From Polaromonas sp. (GTDB lineage Bacteria > Pseudomonadota > Gammaproteobacteria > Burkholderiales > Burkholderiaceae): DNA of 9,464 nt. The notes below the pieces were generated by a model. That model made no database searches, was not told the origin of the DNA, and saw only the letters and a list, made by a program, of their open reading frames with translations. A program made the position numbers and the translations under genes. Within the stretch, counting starts at the first letter, position 1, and every line of letters begins with the position of its first letter. Below are positions 1 to 8,100 of this stretch, one piece after another. The stretch spans positions 1 to 9,464 of the forward strand of contig PNMH01000114.1 of assembly GCA_013823505.1 (NCBI GenBank), given 5' to 3'.

Positions 1-18
1 GAGCTGGCGGCCTGATCA

Positions 19-309
19 CTGCCCACCACACTCTTTGCCCTGCACGGCCAGGGGACCCTGGTCACCAGCGCCAGCCGAGGGCTCGGCCTGGCCATGGTCT
101 GCGCGCTCGCCGCGCACGGTGCCACCGTCTGGCTCAACGGGCGCGACCGCGCCAGCCTGGCCCACGCAGTGGCCCAGGCCGCCACTGCGGGACAAGCGGT
201 CGGCGGCAGCGCCCACGCCCTGCCGTTTGATGTGACCGAAGAGGTGGCCACCTCGCACATTGCCGAGCCGGGAAGAAACCGCAGAAGCAGACCGGGCACA
301 AGGCTCTGA
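19..309 (+). pseudogene. Decayed N-terminal fragment of a short-chain dehydrogenase/reductase
   Basis: Reading frame 1 gives a sequence that looks like the start of a classical SDR enzyme, the NAD(P)-dependent oxidoreductases such as gluconate 5-dehydrogenase. At 31-87 there is an LFAL segment followed by the cofactor loop, read as TSASRGLG; the family norm is TGxxxGxG, so the first glycine is replaced by serine (codon at 67). The second strand with NGRD (136-147) and the FDVT segment (226-237) also fit the family. After about position 249 the resemblance stops and the frame ends at TGA 307-309. The rest of the Rossmann fold, the NNAG motif and the YxxxK active site are absent. There is no ATG or GTG before the conserved part; only CTG at 19 or 40 could serve, and an in-frame TGA lies at 13-15. 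That TGA could also be the end of an upstream gene cut by the window edge. The fragment cannot encode a working enzyme. Confidence 0.65.
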
Positions 310-494
310 TCGCATGTCGAATGCCCTATTCGATGGAGGCAGCCATCCGTTCGGCGAACACAAATTGCAAGCCGTGTAACGGTGCATGACTCGCCGCTCG
401 CTGCCGCCGCGCGCTCACTACCATGCGCCACAACCCCGTGCAGAGAGCACCCCGCGCACATGCCCAGGAGCGTGCTGCGGTGCAGAGGACTTCC
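310..494. other. Intergenic region upstream of the AraC-type regulator
   Basis: I see no gene here. An open reading stretch in frame 2 (about 263-379, ending at TAA 377-379) carries a plausible-looking tail including MSNALFDGG. It has no supported start and no recognised family, and may be the remnant of a second gene joined to the SDR fragment by a deletion. A 6-base inverted repeat, TCGAAT/ATTCGA with a 5-base loop, lies at 317-333; it is too short to assign a role. No convincing promoter for the regulator stands out. Confidence 0.4.
484..489 (+). promoter_or_regulatory. Ribosome binding site that sets the regulator start
   Basis: AGAGGA lies 5 bases before the ATG at 495. It favours that start over the in-frame ATG at 423, which has no comparable site and would add 24 residues of arginine-rich sequence unlike a receiver domain. 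Confidence 0.6.
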
Positions 495-1292
495 ATGGCT
501 TCACCTCCCCTTTTGTGGTTGGATTTCCGGCAGAACCCGCGCGACGCGGGGCACTTCCCCTGGCTCCTGCCCAGCTGGTCGGCCAGCCGGTGGGCGCCTC
601 CCGGCGACACAGGCTCGGCCATCCGCAGCGGCCAGCCCCAGTTCCTCTGCTTCGAATTCGATGTGACGTCGATCGACGAGCTGGCGATCCTGCAGAAGAC
701 CCGGTTGCAACACCCGAGCATGCCCATTCTGGTGATCGCCGACAGCGTGTCGCCCGCCTTCACCGACTGGGTGTTCCGCATCGGCGTCTGGGACTGCCTG
801 GCCAAACCGGTCAATGCAGATGCACTCAACACCTGCATCGAAGCCTTTGTCCACTTCTGCCAGCAACGCCACCATGGCGCTTCGCCAGACAGCGGGTGCG
901 TCCAGCCAACGCGCCCGCCCAGAACGCAAGCCGCGCGGGAATACGTGGCGACTCACTTCGCCAGCGAGGTTCGCCTGCCGGTCGCGGCTTCACTGTGCCA
1001 CCTGAGCACCTCCGAATTCAGCCGCTGCTTCAAGAAAGAAAACGGCATCACGTTCTCCGACTACCTGATGCACTGGCGCATCCAAAAAGCCTGCGACCTG
1101 CTCGCCGTGCCCGCCATGCCGATCAAAACCGTGGCGTTTGAGGTGGGCTTCAACGACGTGTCTTACTTCGCGCGCGCCTTTCGGCGCCACACCGGCGTCA
1201 CGCCCTCGACCTACCAGAAAAACAGCGGCACCGATTACCACATGGCCCCCGCCCACACGAGCGCTTTCCCCCTCTGGGATCCCCAAGCTTGA
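495..1292 (+). CDS. AraC-family transcriptional regulator with an atypical receiver-like N-terminal domain
   Basis: This is a predicted cytoplasmic DNA-binding regulator of 265 residues. Residues 147-242 form a typical AraC/XylS domain with two helix-turn-helix units: the first spans the LPVAASLCHLSTSEFSRCFKK region, and the second contains IKTVAFEVGFNDVSYFARAF followed by the family ending TGVTPSTY. Residues 5-120 resemble a response-regulator receiver. D56 sits in the phosphoacceptor position after a beta strand (FEFD), and K104 is in a KPV motif at the usual spacing. The conserved Thr/Ser position is alanine (A82), and the N-terminal acidic pair is reduced to one residue (D10 followed by Phe). 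Phosphorylation-dependent switching is therefore doubtful. I inferred this alignment by eye. No sensor kinase is visible in the window. The gene lies 191 bases upstream of the three-gene unit on the same strand and is its most obvious candidate regulator, but that link is inference. The start at 495 is chosen for its ribosome binding site. Confidence 0.88.
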   Translation: MASPPLLWLDFRQNPRDAGHFPWLLPSWSASRWAPPGDTGSAIRSGQPQFLCFEFDVTSIDELAILQKTRLQHPSMPILVIADSVSPAFTDWVFRIGVWDCLAKPVNADALNTCIEAFVHFCQQRHHGASPDSGCVQPTRPPRTQAAREYVATHFASEVRLPVAASLCHLSTSEFSRCFKKENGITFSDYLMHWRIQKACDLLAVPAMPIKTVAFEVGFNDVSYFARAFRRHTGVTPSTYQKNSGTDYHMAPAHTSAFPLWDPQA

Positions 1293-1313
1293 GGACGCTT
1301 TTCCAGCGCTCTC

Positions 1314-1368
1314 GCGCAGCGGGCGCGCCGCGCCGAACGAAGCGCAGGATTGTCCGGTGGATGCGCAG
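1314..1368 (+). promoter_or_regulatory. Candidate AraC-type operator: spaced GCGCAG direct repeats
   Basis: The hexamer GCGCAG occurs at 1314-1319, 1342-1347 and 1363-1368, all in the same orientation. The last two are 21 bases apart start to start, two helical turns, which is the usual offset for the two helix-turn-helix contacts of AraC-family dimers or tandem sites. They lie between the regulator gene and the operon it may control. The hexamer is short and common in GC-rich DNA, so this could be chance. Confidence 0.25.
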
Positions 1369-1380
1369 TTTTCTTCTAAC
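1350..1380 (+). promoter_or_regulatory. Weak candidate promoter for the three-gene operon
   Basis: TTGTCC (1350-1355) and TCTAAC (1375-1380) partly match sigma70 -35 and -10 elements with a 19-base spacer, which is longer than optimal. The -35 element overlaps the repeat region, as is common for promoters that need an AraC-type activator. Support is weak; it is simply the best candidate in the 191-base gap. Confidence 0.2.
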
Positions 1381-1470
1381 GCTCCCACTCCCGCACTGCC
1401 TATCCTGAGCACCGCACAACGCGGCAAGCCGGTGATCTGACAGCGTTGTGACCTGTGCAGACATCACCGT

Positions 1471-1476
1471 AGGGAG
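1471..1476 (+). promoter_or_regulatory. Ribosome binding site for the first operon gene
   Basis: AGGGAG lies 7 bases before the ATG at 1484. It decides this start over the in-frame GTG at 1448, which has no such site. Confidence 0.7.
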
Positions 1477-1483
1477 AACTTTC

Positions 1484-3646
1484 ATGGCCAGCAAACTCAC
1501 GGGGGACCGCCCCGAAAAAAGCAGCTTCGTGGTGCAAGGACGGGTCGATTTCCAGCAATGCGAAGGCGACCCGCCGAGCGCAGGCATCCAGGTCTTCGCG
1601 TTCGACCGGCTCGGCGTGCCCCTGGGTGGCTCCACACTGGATGAGAAGGGCCAATTCAAGATGGCACTGCGCCTGAAGGAGCCGACCGATCTGCAGATCA
1701 TGGCGGGCCCCGGCAAGGACGCGGGCAGCGTGCGCCAGTCGGCCAACTTCACCCTGCCCGTGAGCGCCAAGGAATGGATCCAGGAAGGCCGGGGCTACCT
1801 GCTGCGCCCGCAGCTGGTCATTCCGCGCCCGATCTGGTGGCCGTGGCGACCGGTGCGGTTGTGCATCAGTGGCCACGTGCGCAAGATCGACACACACGAC
1901 GGGCACACACAGACCTGTCCGGTGCCGTATGTGAAGGTGGAAATTTTTGATGTGGACCGCGAAGCCTGCTGGTGGCCACCGATCCGCAACTGGTGGGACA
2001 CCCTGCTTGACCGGCCCGTGGTGCGCATCCCCGACCTGCTGCGACCCCGCTTTGAGCCACCCCGGCCCTTCCCCGGCCCCGACCCTGCGCCCCCGCTGCG
2101 CCTGCAGCCGCGCGCAGGCTTGCGGGGTACCGAGGTCGGCCTCAACCCCCAACCCCTGCCGCCCCGCGAGACCCTGCTGAGTCGGTCGATCGCAAGCCAT
2201 GCTGCACTGGACAGCCTGCCCGACAACACGGTAGCGGCGCCCGCGTTCACCGGCCTGGTGGGCGAAGCACGACGGCTCGACAGCGCCATCGCCTCGCGTC
2301 TGGACAAGCTGACCCTGACCTCCAAAATCGCGCCCTGGCTGATCTTCCCGCGCTGCTTTTACAGCCGCCAGCTGGTGAGCGAGACCTACACCGACTGCAA
2401 CGGCTATTTCAATGTCTGCTTCAACTGGTGGCCGATCCACTTCCGCAACGGACGGCTGCGTTTTGACGCCCGGCCCGACGTGATCGTGCGGGTCACCCAG
2501 ATCATCAACGGCGTGTCCACCGTGATCTACATGGACCCCTACACCAGCACCCGCTGGAACACCAGCAGCGCCCACATCGACCTCTACCTGGACAACGAAG
2601 AGGTGCGCTGCGGCCAGGGCTGCCACCCGCGCCCCGAGGGTTCGCCGGTGTTCTTCACGCGCATCGGCAACGACGAGGTCTACCAGATTCACCAGGGCAG
2701 CGGGCTGTACGCCGACAGCGCCGTGTCGCAGATGGCCTATGGCGGCAACCTGAACCTGTATGCCGTGTTCGGCGACACGCTCGCCACCGGTGCACCCAAG
2801 CGCTACTACAGGCTCTCGTACGCGCGCCAGGGCAGCGCCGACAGTGATTTCAAGTTCATCGACGCCGACCTGCGCGACACCCGCGTGGACAAGCTCACGC
2901 TCACCAGCGCCGACCACTTCCTCGGGCCGCAACCGGTCAACGGAACAACCACGCTGTACGAGGTGCGCAACCGCGACGACTTCTATTGGTACAACCCGGA
3001 CTGGATCGGCTCCTGGTGGACACCACCGGTGGAGGCTGACACCGGCACCTACGTGCTGCGGCTGGAGCTGTTTGACGAAAACGGCGTCTACCTCAACACC
3101 GCCTCGGGCCAGGTGGACTACCGCGACGGCACCGTGGTGCCACCGGCCCCGCTGCCCGCCATGACCGACCACTGCGACCTTGTGATCACGCTGGACAACA
3201 AAGCGCCCGAGCTGAACCTGGACATCCCGGCCGTGCTCAACGAGTGCGGCGTCATCCCCTGGAGCCCCACGCTCACGCTGACCTTCAACGCCGCCGTCTT
3301 GCAGGACAACCACCGCCTGCACAGCTGGACCCTGCAATACACCAAGGGCGTCAACCCAGCGGTCGTGCTGCTCGCGGGCAACTCGTCGCCTACGGGCGCA
3401 CTGAGCCCGGTGAACCAGAACGTGAGCGGCGCACCGCTGCTCGCCGGTCTCACCAGCACCTGTGCCTTTGCCTTGAAGCTCTATGCATGGGCACACGTGC
3501 GCAATGGCTACGGCCTGATTTACTACCGCGAGCAGATCAAGGCGATTGCCATCGAAAAATGCGCGCCTTGCCCCGACTGCGCCCCGCCCCCGCTGGCGCT
3601 GAACCGCACCGCCACCGGCCTGGCCGCAGGTCTGCCCAGCGTCTGA
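1484..3646 (+). CDS. Multi-domain beta-sandwich protein with transthyretin-like segments, function unknown
   Basis: The product is 720 residues and I do not recognise a named family. Residues about 15-80 look like a carboxypeptidase-regulatory/transthyretin-like domain (VQGRV, then an aromatic strand, then a TLDEKGQFKM turn). A second such domain seems to start at about 126 (LCISGHV) and to finish with the DCNGYF turn at 304-309. It is split by a long proline-rich insert (about 170-290) that holds the short motif NPQPLPPRE (from residue 220). Residues about 390-690 are rich in beta strands and look like Ig-type modules. The end carries a CxxCxxC cluster (C693, C696, C699) followed by prolines. 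Tryptophan doublets recur (WWPW, CWWPP, NWWD, NWWP, SWWT). The phrase DKLTLTS appears twice, encoded near 2305 and 2890. No signal peptide or membrane segment is visible at the N-terminus. The next gene starts 20 bases later, so the two are surely co-transcribed. A structural, binding or scaffold role is possible but unproven; no catalytic motif is visible. Confidence 0.85.
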   Translation: MASKLTGDRPEKSSFVVQGRVDFQQCEGDPPSAGIQVFAFDRLGVPLGGSTLDEKGQFKMALRLKEPTDLQIMAGPGKDAGSVRQSANFTLPVSAKEWIQEGRGYLLRPQLVIPRPIWWPWRPVRLCISGHVRKIDTHDGHTQTCPVPYVKVEIFDVDREACWWPPIRNWWDTLLDRPVVRIPDLLRPRFEPPRPFPGPDPAPPLRLQPRAGLRGTEVGLNPQPLPPRETLLSRSIASHAALDSLPDNTVAAPAFTGLVGEARRLDSAIASRLDKLTLTSKIAPWLIFPRCFYSRQLVSETYTDCNGYFNVCFNWWPIHFRNGRLRFDARPDVIVRVTQIINGVSTVIYMDPYTSTRWNTSSAHIDLYLDNEEVRCGQGCHPRPEGSPVFFTRIGNDEVYQIHQGSGLYADSAVSQMAYGGNLNLYAVFGDTLATGAPKRYYRLSYARQGSADSDFKFIDADLRDTRVDKLTLTSADHFLGPQPVNGTTTLYEVRNRDDFYWYNPDWIGSWWTPPVEADTGTYVLRLELFDENGVYLNTASGQVDYRDGTVVPPAPLPAMTDHCDLVITLDNKAPELNLDIPAVLNECGVIPWSPTLTLTFNAAVLQDNHRLHSWTLQYTKGVNPAVVLLAGNSSPTGALSPVNQNVSGAPLLAGLTSTCAFALKLYAWAHVRNGYGLIYYREQIKAIAIEKCAPCPDCAPPPLALNRTATGLAAGLPSV

Positions 3647-3653
3647 ATCCACC

Positions 3654-3658
3654 AGGAG
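3654..3658 (+). promoter_or_regulatory. Ribosome binding site for the second operon gene
   Basis: AGGAG lies 8 bases before the ATG at 3667, in the 20-base gap after the previous stop codon. It supports this start over upstream in-frame codons that would overlap the first gene by about 400 bases. Confidence 0.75.
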
Positions 3659-3666
3659 CACACACC

Positions 3667-4986
3667 ATGAACGACCTGACCGAACACACCGGTACCGGCA
3701 TCCCCTGCTGCCCCGCGCTGGAGACCGACAAAGCCTGTGACGTGCTGGACTTTCACTACCGCCTTGCCCACAACACCTCGGTGGTGAGCGGCGGGCGCCG
3801 CGTGCAGGTGGAGGTGATCATCCGTGTGCGCTACGAGCGCTGCCCGGGGCCCATGGCGCTGGGCGATCTGGTCTACAGCACCACCTTGCTGCCGGGCGAG
3901 ACCGTGCGGCTGTTCACCTCCGACCGGCGCAGCCGCTTCAGCTACGACAGCGCCACCCAGGTGAGCTACCGCAACGAGCAGACCTCGGAAGAGCGCTACT
4001 ACATGGCCAGCGTGCACGATTTCATGAGCGACCTGACGGTGCGTGACAGAGCCAGCGCCAGCAGCTCGTCGCGCGGCTCCGCCAAAGGCCATGGCGGCAC
4101 CAGTGGTGCCATCGAGAGCTTTTTTGTGGGCGCCTCGGTGGACGTCAGCGGCTCCTACGAAGCCTCGTCCACCAGCACCTTCTTGCGCGAGCTCTCGCAA
4201 CACGCGTCCGCTTCGGACCGCCGGGCCGAGATGGGCACGCGCGCGGCCAGCAGCGTGTCGGTGGGCGAGGTACAAAGCCGCACCCACACCCAGGGCGAGT
4301 CGGAGGACCATTTCGAGTCCGCCTCGCGCCAGTTCTCCAACCCCAACCACTGCCACGCGGTCACGTTCTTTTTCTACCAGATCAACAAGACCCAGACCAT
4401 CCGCTTCACCATCGAATCCATCGAACGGCGCGTGATCGACCCGACCGCCGACACCCGCATCACGCACAACCCCTTCGTATCCGACGGTGACGTGAGCACC
4501 ATCCCCAACGCCGTGCTGGCCACCGACGAGTCGCGCCTCAAAGTCGAGGCACTGGCCCGGCAAAGCGTGGCCGCAAAGCTCCAGACCGATGCCGAGCTGT
4601 CCGCGGTGCGCAGCAACCGCGCGTTCCTGGCCGCCAACATCGCGCAGCAGGAGCCGATCCCGCCCGCCGTCGCCGCCAAGGCCCTGGAGCAGGTGGATCA
4701 GGACCTGATGAAACAAGGCCTGCTGGACAACCGTGGGCTGTTGTCCGAAGAGGTGCGCAAGACCTTCTCGTTCGAGCGCACCAGCTCGCTGCCGACCCCG
4801 GGGCTCATGGTCAAAGGCTGCCTGGACGAATGCAACATCTGCGAAGCCGCCGTGGTGCAGTCGCGCCGGCTCGACCTGGAGCGCAAACAGCTGGAAAACG
4901 ACATGCTGAAGAAACAGATCGAGTTGCTGGCCCAGTCGCAGGCCTACCGCTGCTGCCCGGCAGGTGAGACAGACACGACCACCTGA
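3667..4986 (+). CDS. Protein of unknown family with Ser/Gly-rich centre, cysteine clusters and C-terminal coiled coil
   Basis: The product is 439 residues; I cannot assign a family. Residues about 40-110 form a beta-rich region with a well-defined segment, LLPGETVRLFTSDRRSRFSY, that looks like the core of a conserved domain. Residues 127-150 are a Ser/Gly-rich linker. Residues about 150-230 alternate small polar and hydrophobic residues (VGASVDVSGSYEASSTST), a pattern that fits long amphipathic beta strands or hairpins. Residues about 235-265 return to strong strands (HAVTFFFYQINKTQTIRF). The C-terminal third is helical, ending in a charged heptad-like segment (about 396-427) that should form a coiled coil. 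Cysteines are grouped: CCP at 14-16 and again at 429-431, and CxxxCxxC at C385, C389 and C392. There is no signal peptide and no membrane helix. It sits between the beta-sandwich protein and the protease and is probably part of the same assembly. Oligomerisation through the coiled coil is a reasonable inference; the biochemical role is unknown. Confidence 0.85.
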   Translation: MNDLTEHTGTGIPCCPALETDKACDVLDFHYRLAHNTSVVSGGRRVQVEVIIRVRYERCPGPMALGDLVYSTTLLPGETVRLFTSDRRSRFSYDSATQVSYRNEQTSEERYYMASVHDFMSDLTVRDRASASSSSRGSAKGHGGTSGAIESFFVGASVDVSGSYEASSTSTFLRELSQHASASDRRAEMGTRAASSVSVGEVQSRTHTQGESEDHFESASRQFSNPNHCHAVTFFFYQINKTQTIRFTIESIERRVIDPTADTRITHNPFVSDGDVSTIPNAVLATDESRLKVEALARQSVAAKLQTDAELSAVRSNRAFLAANIAQQEPIPPAVAAKALEQVDQDLMKQGLLDNRGLLSEEVRKTFSFERTSSLPTPGLMVKGCLDECNICEAAVVQSRRLDLERKQLENDMLKKQIELLAQSQAYRCCPAGETDTTT

Positions 4987-5104
4987 TGACCCATCCACCC
5001 AGGCATCCACCCCACTGGGGGCACGGCAGCACAACCACCCGTCACCGCTAACGTGGTGCTCACGGGGCCAGGCAAGCACATTTCACACCCGGAGAAACGG
5101 CACC
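4987..5104 (+). other. 118-base spacer between the second and third operon genes
   Basis: No terminator hairpin with a T-run and no clear promoter is visible. The third gene is therefore probably read through from the first two, although a weak internal promoter cannot be ruled out. The spacer stays open in the frame of the protease gene back to 4964, but that upstream stretch overlaps the previous gene and is not protein-like. Confidence 0.4.
5091..5095 (+). promoter_or_regulatory. Ribosome binding site for the protease gene
   Basis: GGAGA lies 9 bases before the ATG at 5105. It decides this start over the upstream in-frame ATG at 4964, which lies inside the previous gene and would add 47 low-complexity residues. 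Confidence 0.7.
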
Positions 5105-8100
5105 ATGACCACCTCACGTTCGGTACACATCCGCGTCACCGACCACGGCAACCGGCCCATCGAGGGCGCGCTGGTGTCGGCGGGCGGCGCGTCCACTTAC
5201 ACCGACGAAAAGGGCCACGCGCGGCTCGATATCAGCGCCGGGGTCGAGATCAAGGTGAAGGCGCGCGGCCACGAAGACCAGGCGCGCTTGCTCGAACGCA
5301 AGAACGCCTCGCGCACGCAGCTTTTCACGCTCGGTCGCGCAGGCATGCTCTATTACTACCGTGGGCAAGTGAAAATCCCGTTCGAACCGCTACCCGGGAC
5401 CATCGGCATACTGTTCAAGGCGGAAAACGCGCAGGGCAAGAAGAAGGGCACGGAGAAAGGCGACATCGCCGATACCGTCAAGCTCATCGGCGGCCACATC
5501 ATCCGCTCCGACAAGAACTTTGCGCACAGCGGCATCACCGTGCTGCGCATCGACGATGACGACGACAAAGCCCTGGCTGAACGGCTGCGCGAGTTGACGA
5601 ACGATCCGTTGATCGAGGCCGTGGGTGCGGTGGTTCGACTCTCCGAGGACCACGCCTCGTTCCTGACGAACCTCGTCATCGCACGCTTTGAGGAAGACGT
5701 GGACGACAGCGCCGTCGCCGTGATCGCTGGTCGCCACGGCCTGAAGCCAGAAGGCCGCTTCGAAGCACTGGGCAACGTGCACCGCCTGCGCTTCGCCAGA
5801 CCGGCCACCTATGCCGTGCTTGAGGCCGCCAACGCGCTCGCCGAGGAGCCCGATGTCATCTGGGCCGAACCCGACCTTGCCTCTACCAGCGAGGAAGATG
5901 CGGTCATCCCGACGGACTTTCTGTTCCCCGAGCAGTGGGATCACCAGCTGATCGACACACCCGACGCCTGGCAGGCGTTGCGCGACATGGATCCGGCGCG
6001 CACCTTTGGCAACGCCGACACGGTGGTGGCCGTCGTCGACAACGGCGTTGACGCCACGCACCCCGAGTTGTCCGGCAACGTATCGAACGGCAACGCCAAG
6101 CAGCTCGCTCTGTTCGACTTCGCCAACATGGTCGGCAACATGGCCAACCTCAGCACGACGGCAGCACAGCGCGATCACGGCACTGCCTGCGCCAGCGCAG
6201 CGGTCGGCAATGTCGGCAACGCCTCGGTCGTGGCGGGCTTCAACGAAGGCATCGCAGGAGTCGCTGGCAATTGCCGTCTGATCGGCATTCTGCGTGGTGG
6301 CACCGAGGCCCGCTACGCCGAGATGTATCTCTGGGCCGCCGGGTTCGATCCCGGCAGCAGCACCGTCGGCTTCCCTGCTCAACTGGCGCGCGGCGCCGAC
6401 GTCATCACCAGCAGCTTCGGCTTCAGCGTCGACAACCCGATCTCTGGCCTGATGAGCGACACCTTCGACCGTCTGACCGACGATGGCCGCGGTGGGCGCG
6501 GCGTGCTGCTGTTCTTCTCGGCGGGCAACGACAACGTCGACCTCGACACCACCAACCGGCGTCCATGGAGCATGTACGACCGATGCTTTGGCGTCGCTGC
6601 CTCGACCCTGGGCAATGACGGCGTCACCGAAATCAAGGCGGCCTACAGCAACTTTGGTTCGACGGTCGATTGGTGCGCACCCAGTAACGACAACGAGGGC
6701 CGCCACAACCCGCCCGGAATGTTCGGCGCGCACACCGCGACCATTCTGGTGGCACCCAACGGCGATGCGATTTGTGGGCACCCGGCTCAGCAGACCACGC
6801 TGGCCGCTGCGGCACCCGCCACCGCGACGGTCCTCACGCTCGCCAGCGCGGCTGGGTTCGCCGTCGGCCAAGCGGTGCTGGCGGGTGCTCCGGGAGGCGG
6901 CGCGGCATCCGGGCGTCGCATCACGGCCGTCAATGTCGCTGCCAATCAGATCACGCTGGACGCCGGACTGGGCGACGCGCTTGCGCTCGGCTCCCCCGTG
7001 GTCGCTGGCCCCCGCTCCTATCGAACGAACTTCGGCGGGACCTCCTATGCAACGCCCGTGGCGGCGGGAATCGGCGCGCTGATGCTGTCGGCCAACCCCC
7101 AGTTGCGCTGGGACGAAGTGCGTGACCTCATCCGCTCGACCGCAGTGAAAATCGACGCCAACAACAGCAACGCTGTCGGTCGCTGGCGCGATGTCAACAA
7201 CCTGATCTCGACCGACCCCGGCTACCTCGGCCCCCATTTCTCCGAGTTCTTCGGCTTCGGTCGCGTGAACGCCGCCGCAGCGGTGCAGGCGGCGGGTTGG
7301 CGCATTGCCCTGATGACGCCCGCGCTCAACTTCAACGACGTGCCGCAAGGCGAGACCACGCTGCGCGCGGTCCGCTTCGATGTGCAGAGCCTGTGGCCGG
7401 TGGACTTCCAGATCGTGGCCGGACCGGGCGCGCCATTTTCGACCCCCTTGGGCACCAGCGTCGCTTCGCCGGGCACGCCCAGCGCCGACACCGTGCGCGA
7501 GGTGATCCTCTGGGTCGGCTACACCGGCACCACCGTCGGCGCCGCTGCGGTGGGCAGCGTGACCGTGCGCAGCACGCAGACCGGGCGCGAGTGGACCATC
7601 CCCATCACCGCCAACACCGTCGAGCGCCAGTCCGCCTGTGTCATGCTGTGCCTGGACCGATCCGGCAGCATGCTCTTCAACTCGGGGGTCGGCACATCAA
7701 AGCGGATCGACGTGCTCCGCTTCTCGGCCGAGATTTTGATCGACGTCGTCCATGAAGGCGATGGTGTCGGCATCGTTTCCTTCGACCACGACCCGTTCGA
7801 TGTACAGGTGCCACCCGTCGGGCCGCTCGGTCCGGTCAACGCCTTCGACGTACAGCGCGATCAACTGCGCAGCCGCATCAGCACCTTCGCGCCGAACCCG
7901 AACGGCTTGACCGCGATTGGCGACGGTGTCGAGCGGGCGCAACTGCGTCTCGCACCGGTCACCGGCTACGACACCAAGTCTGTCGTGGTCTTCACCGATG
8001 GCCAGGAAACCGAATCCAAATACATCAGCGACGTCGCCGCCAGCATCACCGATCGCGTCTTCGCCGTCGCGCTCGGTCGCGCCGAGAACATCCAGCCGAC

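Noticed and set aside
1448..1483. GTG start for the first operon gene
   Set aside because: It has no ribosome site, whereas AGGGAG stands 7 bases before the ATG at 1484.
1400..3661. A 753-residue open frame on the - strand opposite the first operon gene
   Set aside because: It mirrors the coding strand of a GC-rich gene, has low-complexity Gly/Val/Ala/Arg composition and no recognisable domain. The + strand gene has a ribosome site and domain structure.
3523..5079. A 518-residue open frame on the - strand opposite the second operon gene
   Set aside because: It is a shadow with no ribosome site or domain signal, and overlaps a + gene with proper start, stop and operon spacing.
5056..5080. 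Short inverted repeat GTGCT/AGCAC in the spacer before the protease gene
   Set aside because: A five-base stem with a long loop is expected by chance and no T-run follows.
4964..5104. Upstream extension of the protease gene to an earlier ATG
   Set aside because: It overlaps the previous gene, the added residues are low-complexity, and the ATG at 5105 has a good ribosome site followed at once by a domain.
5390..7348. A 652-residue open frame on the - strand opposite the protease gene
   Set aside because: It is a shadow of the S8 coding region; the + frame carries the full catalytic triad.
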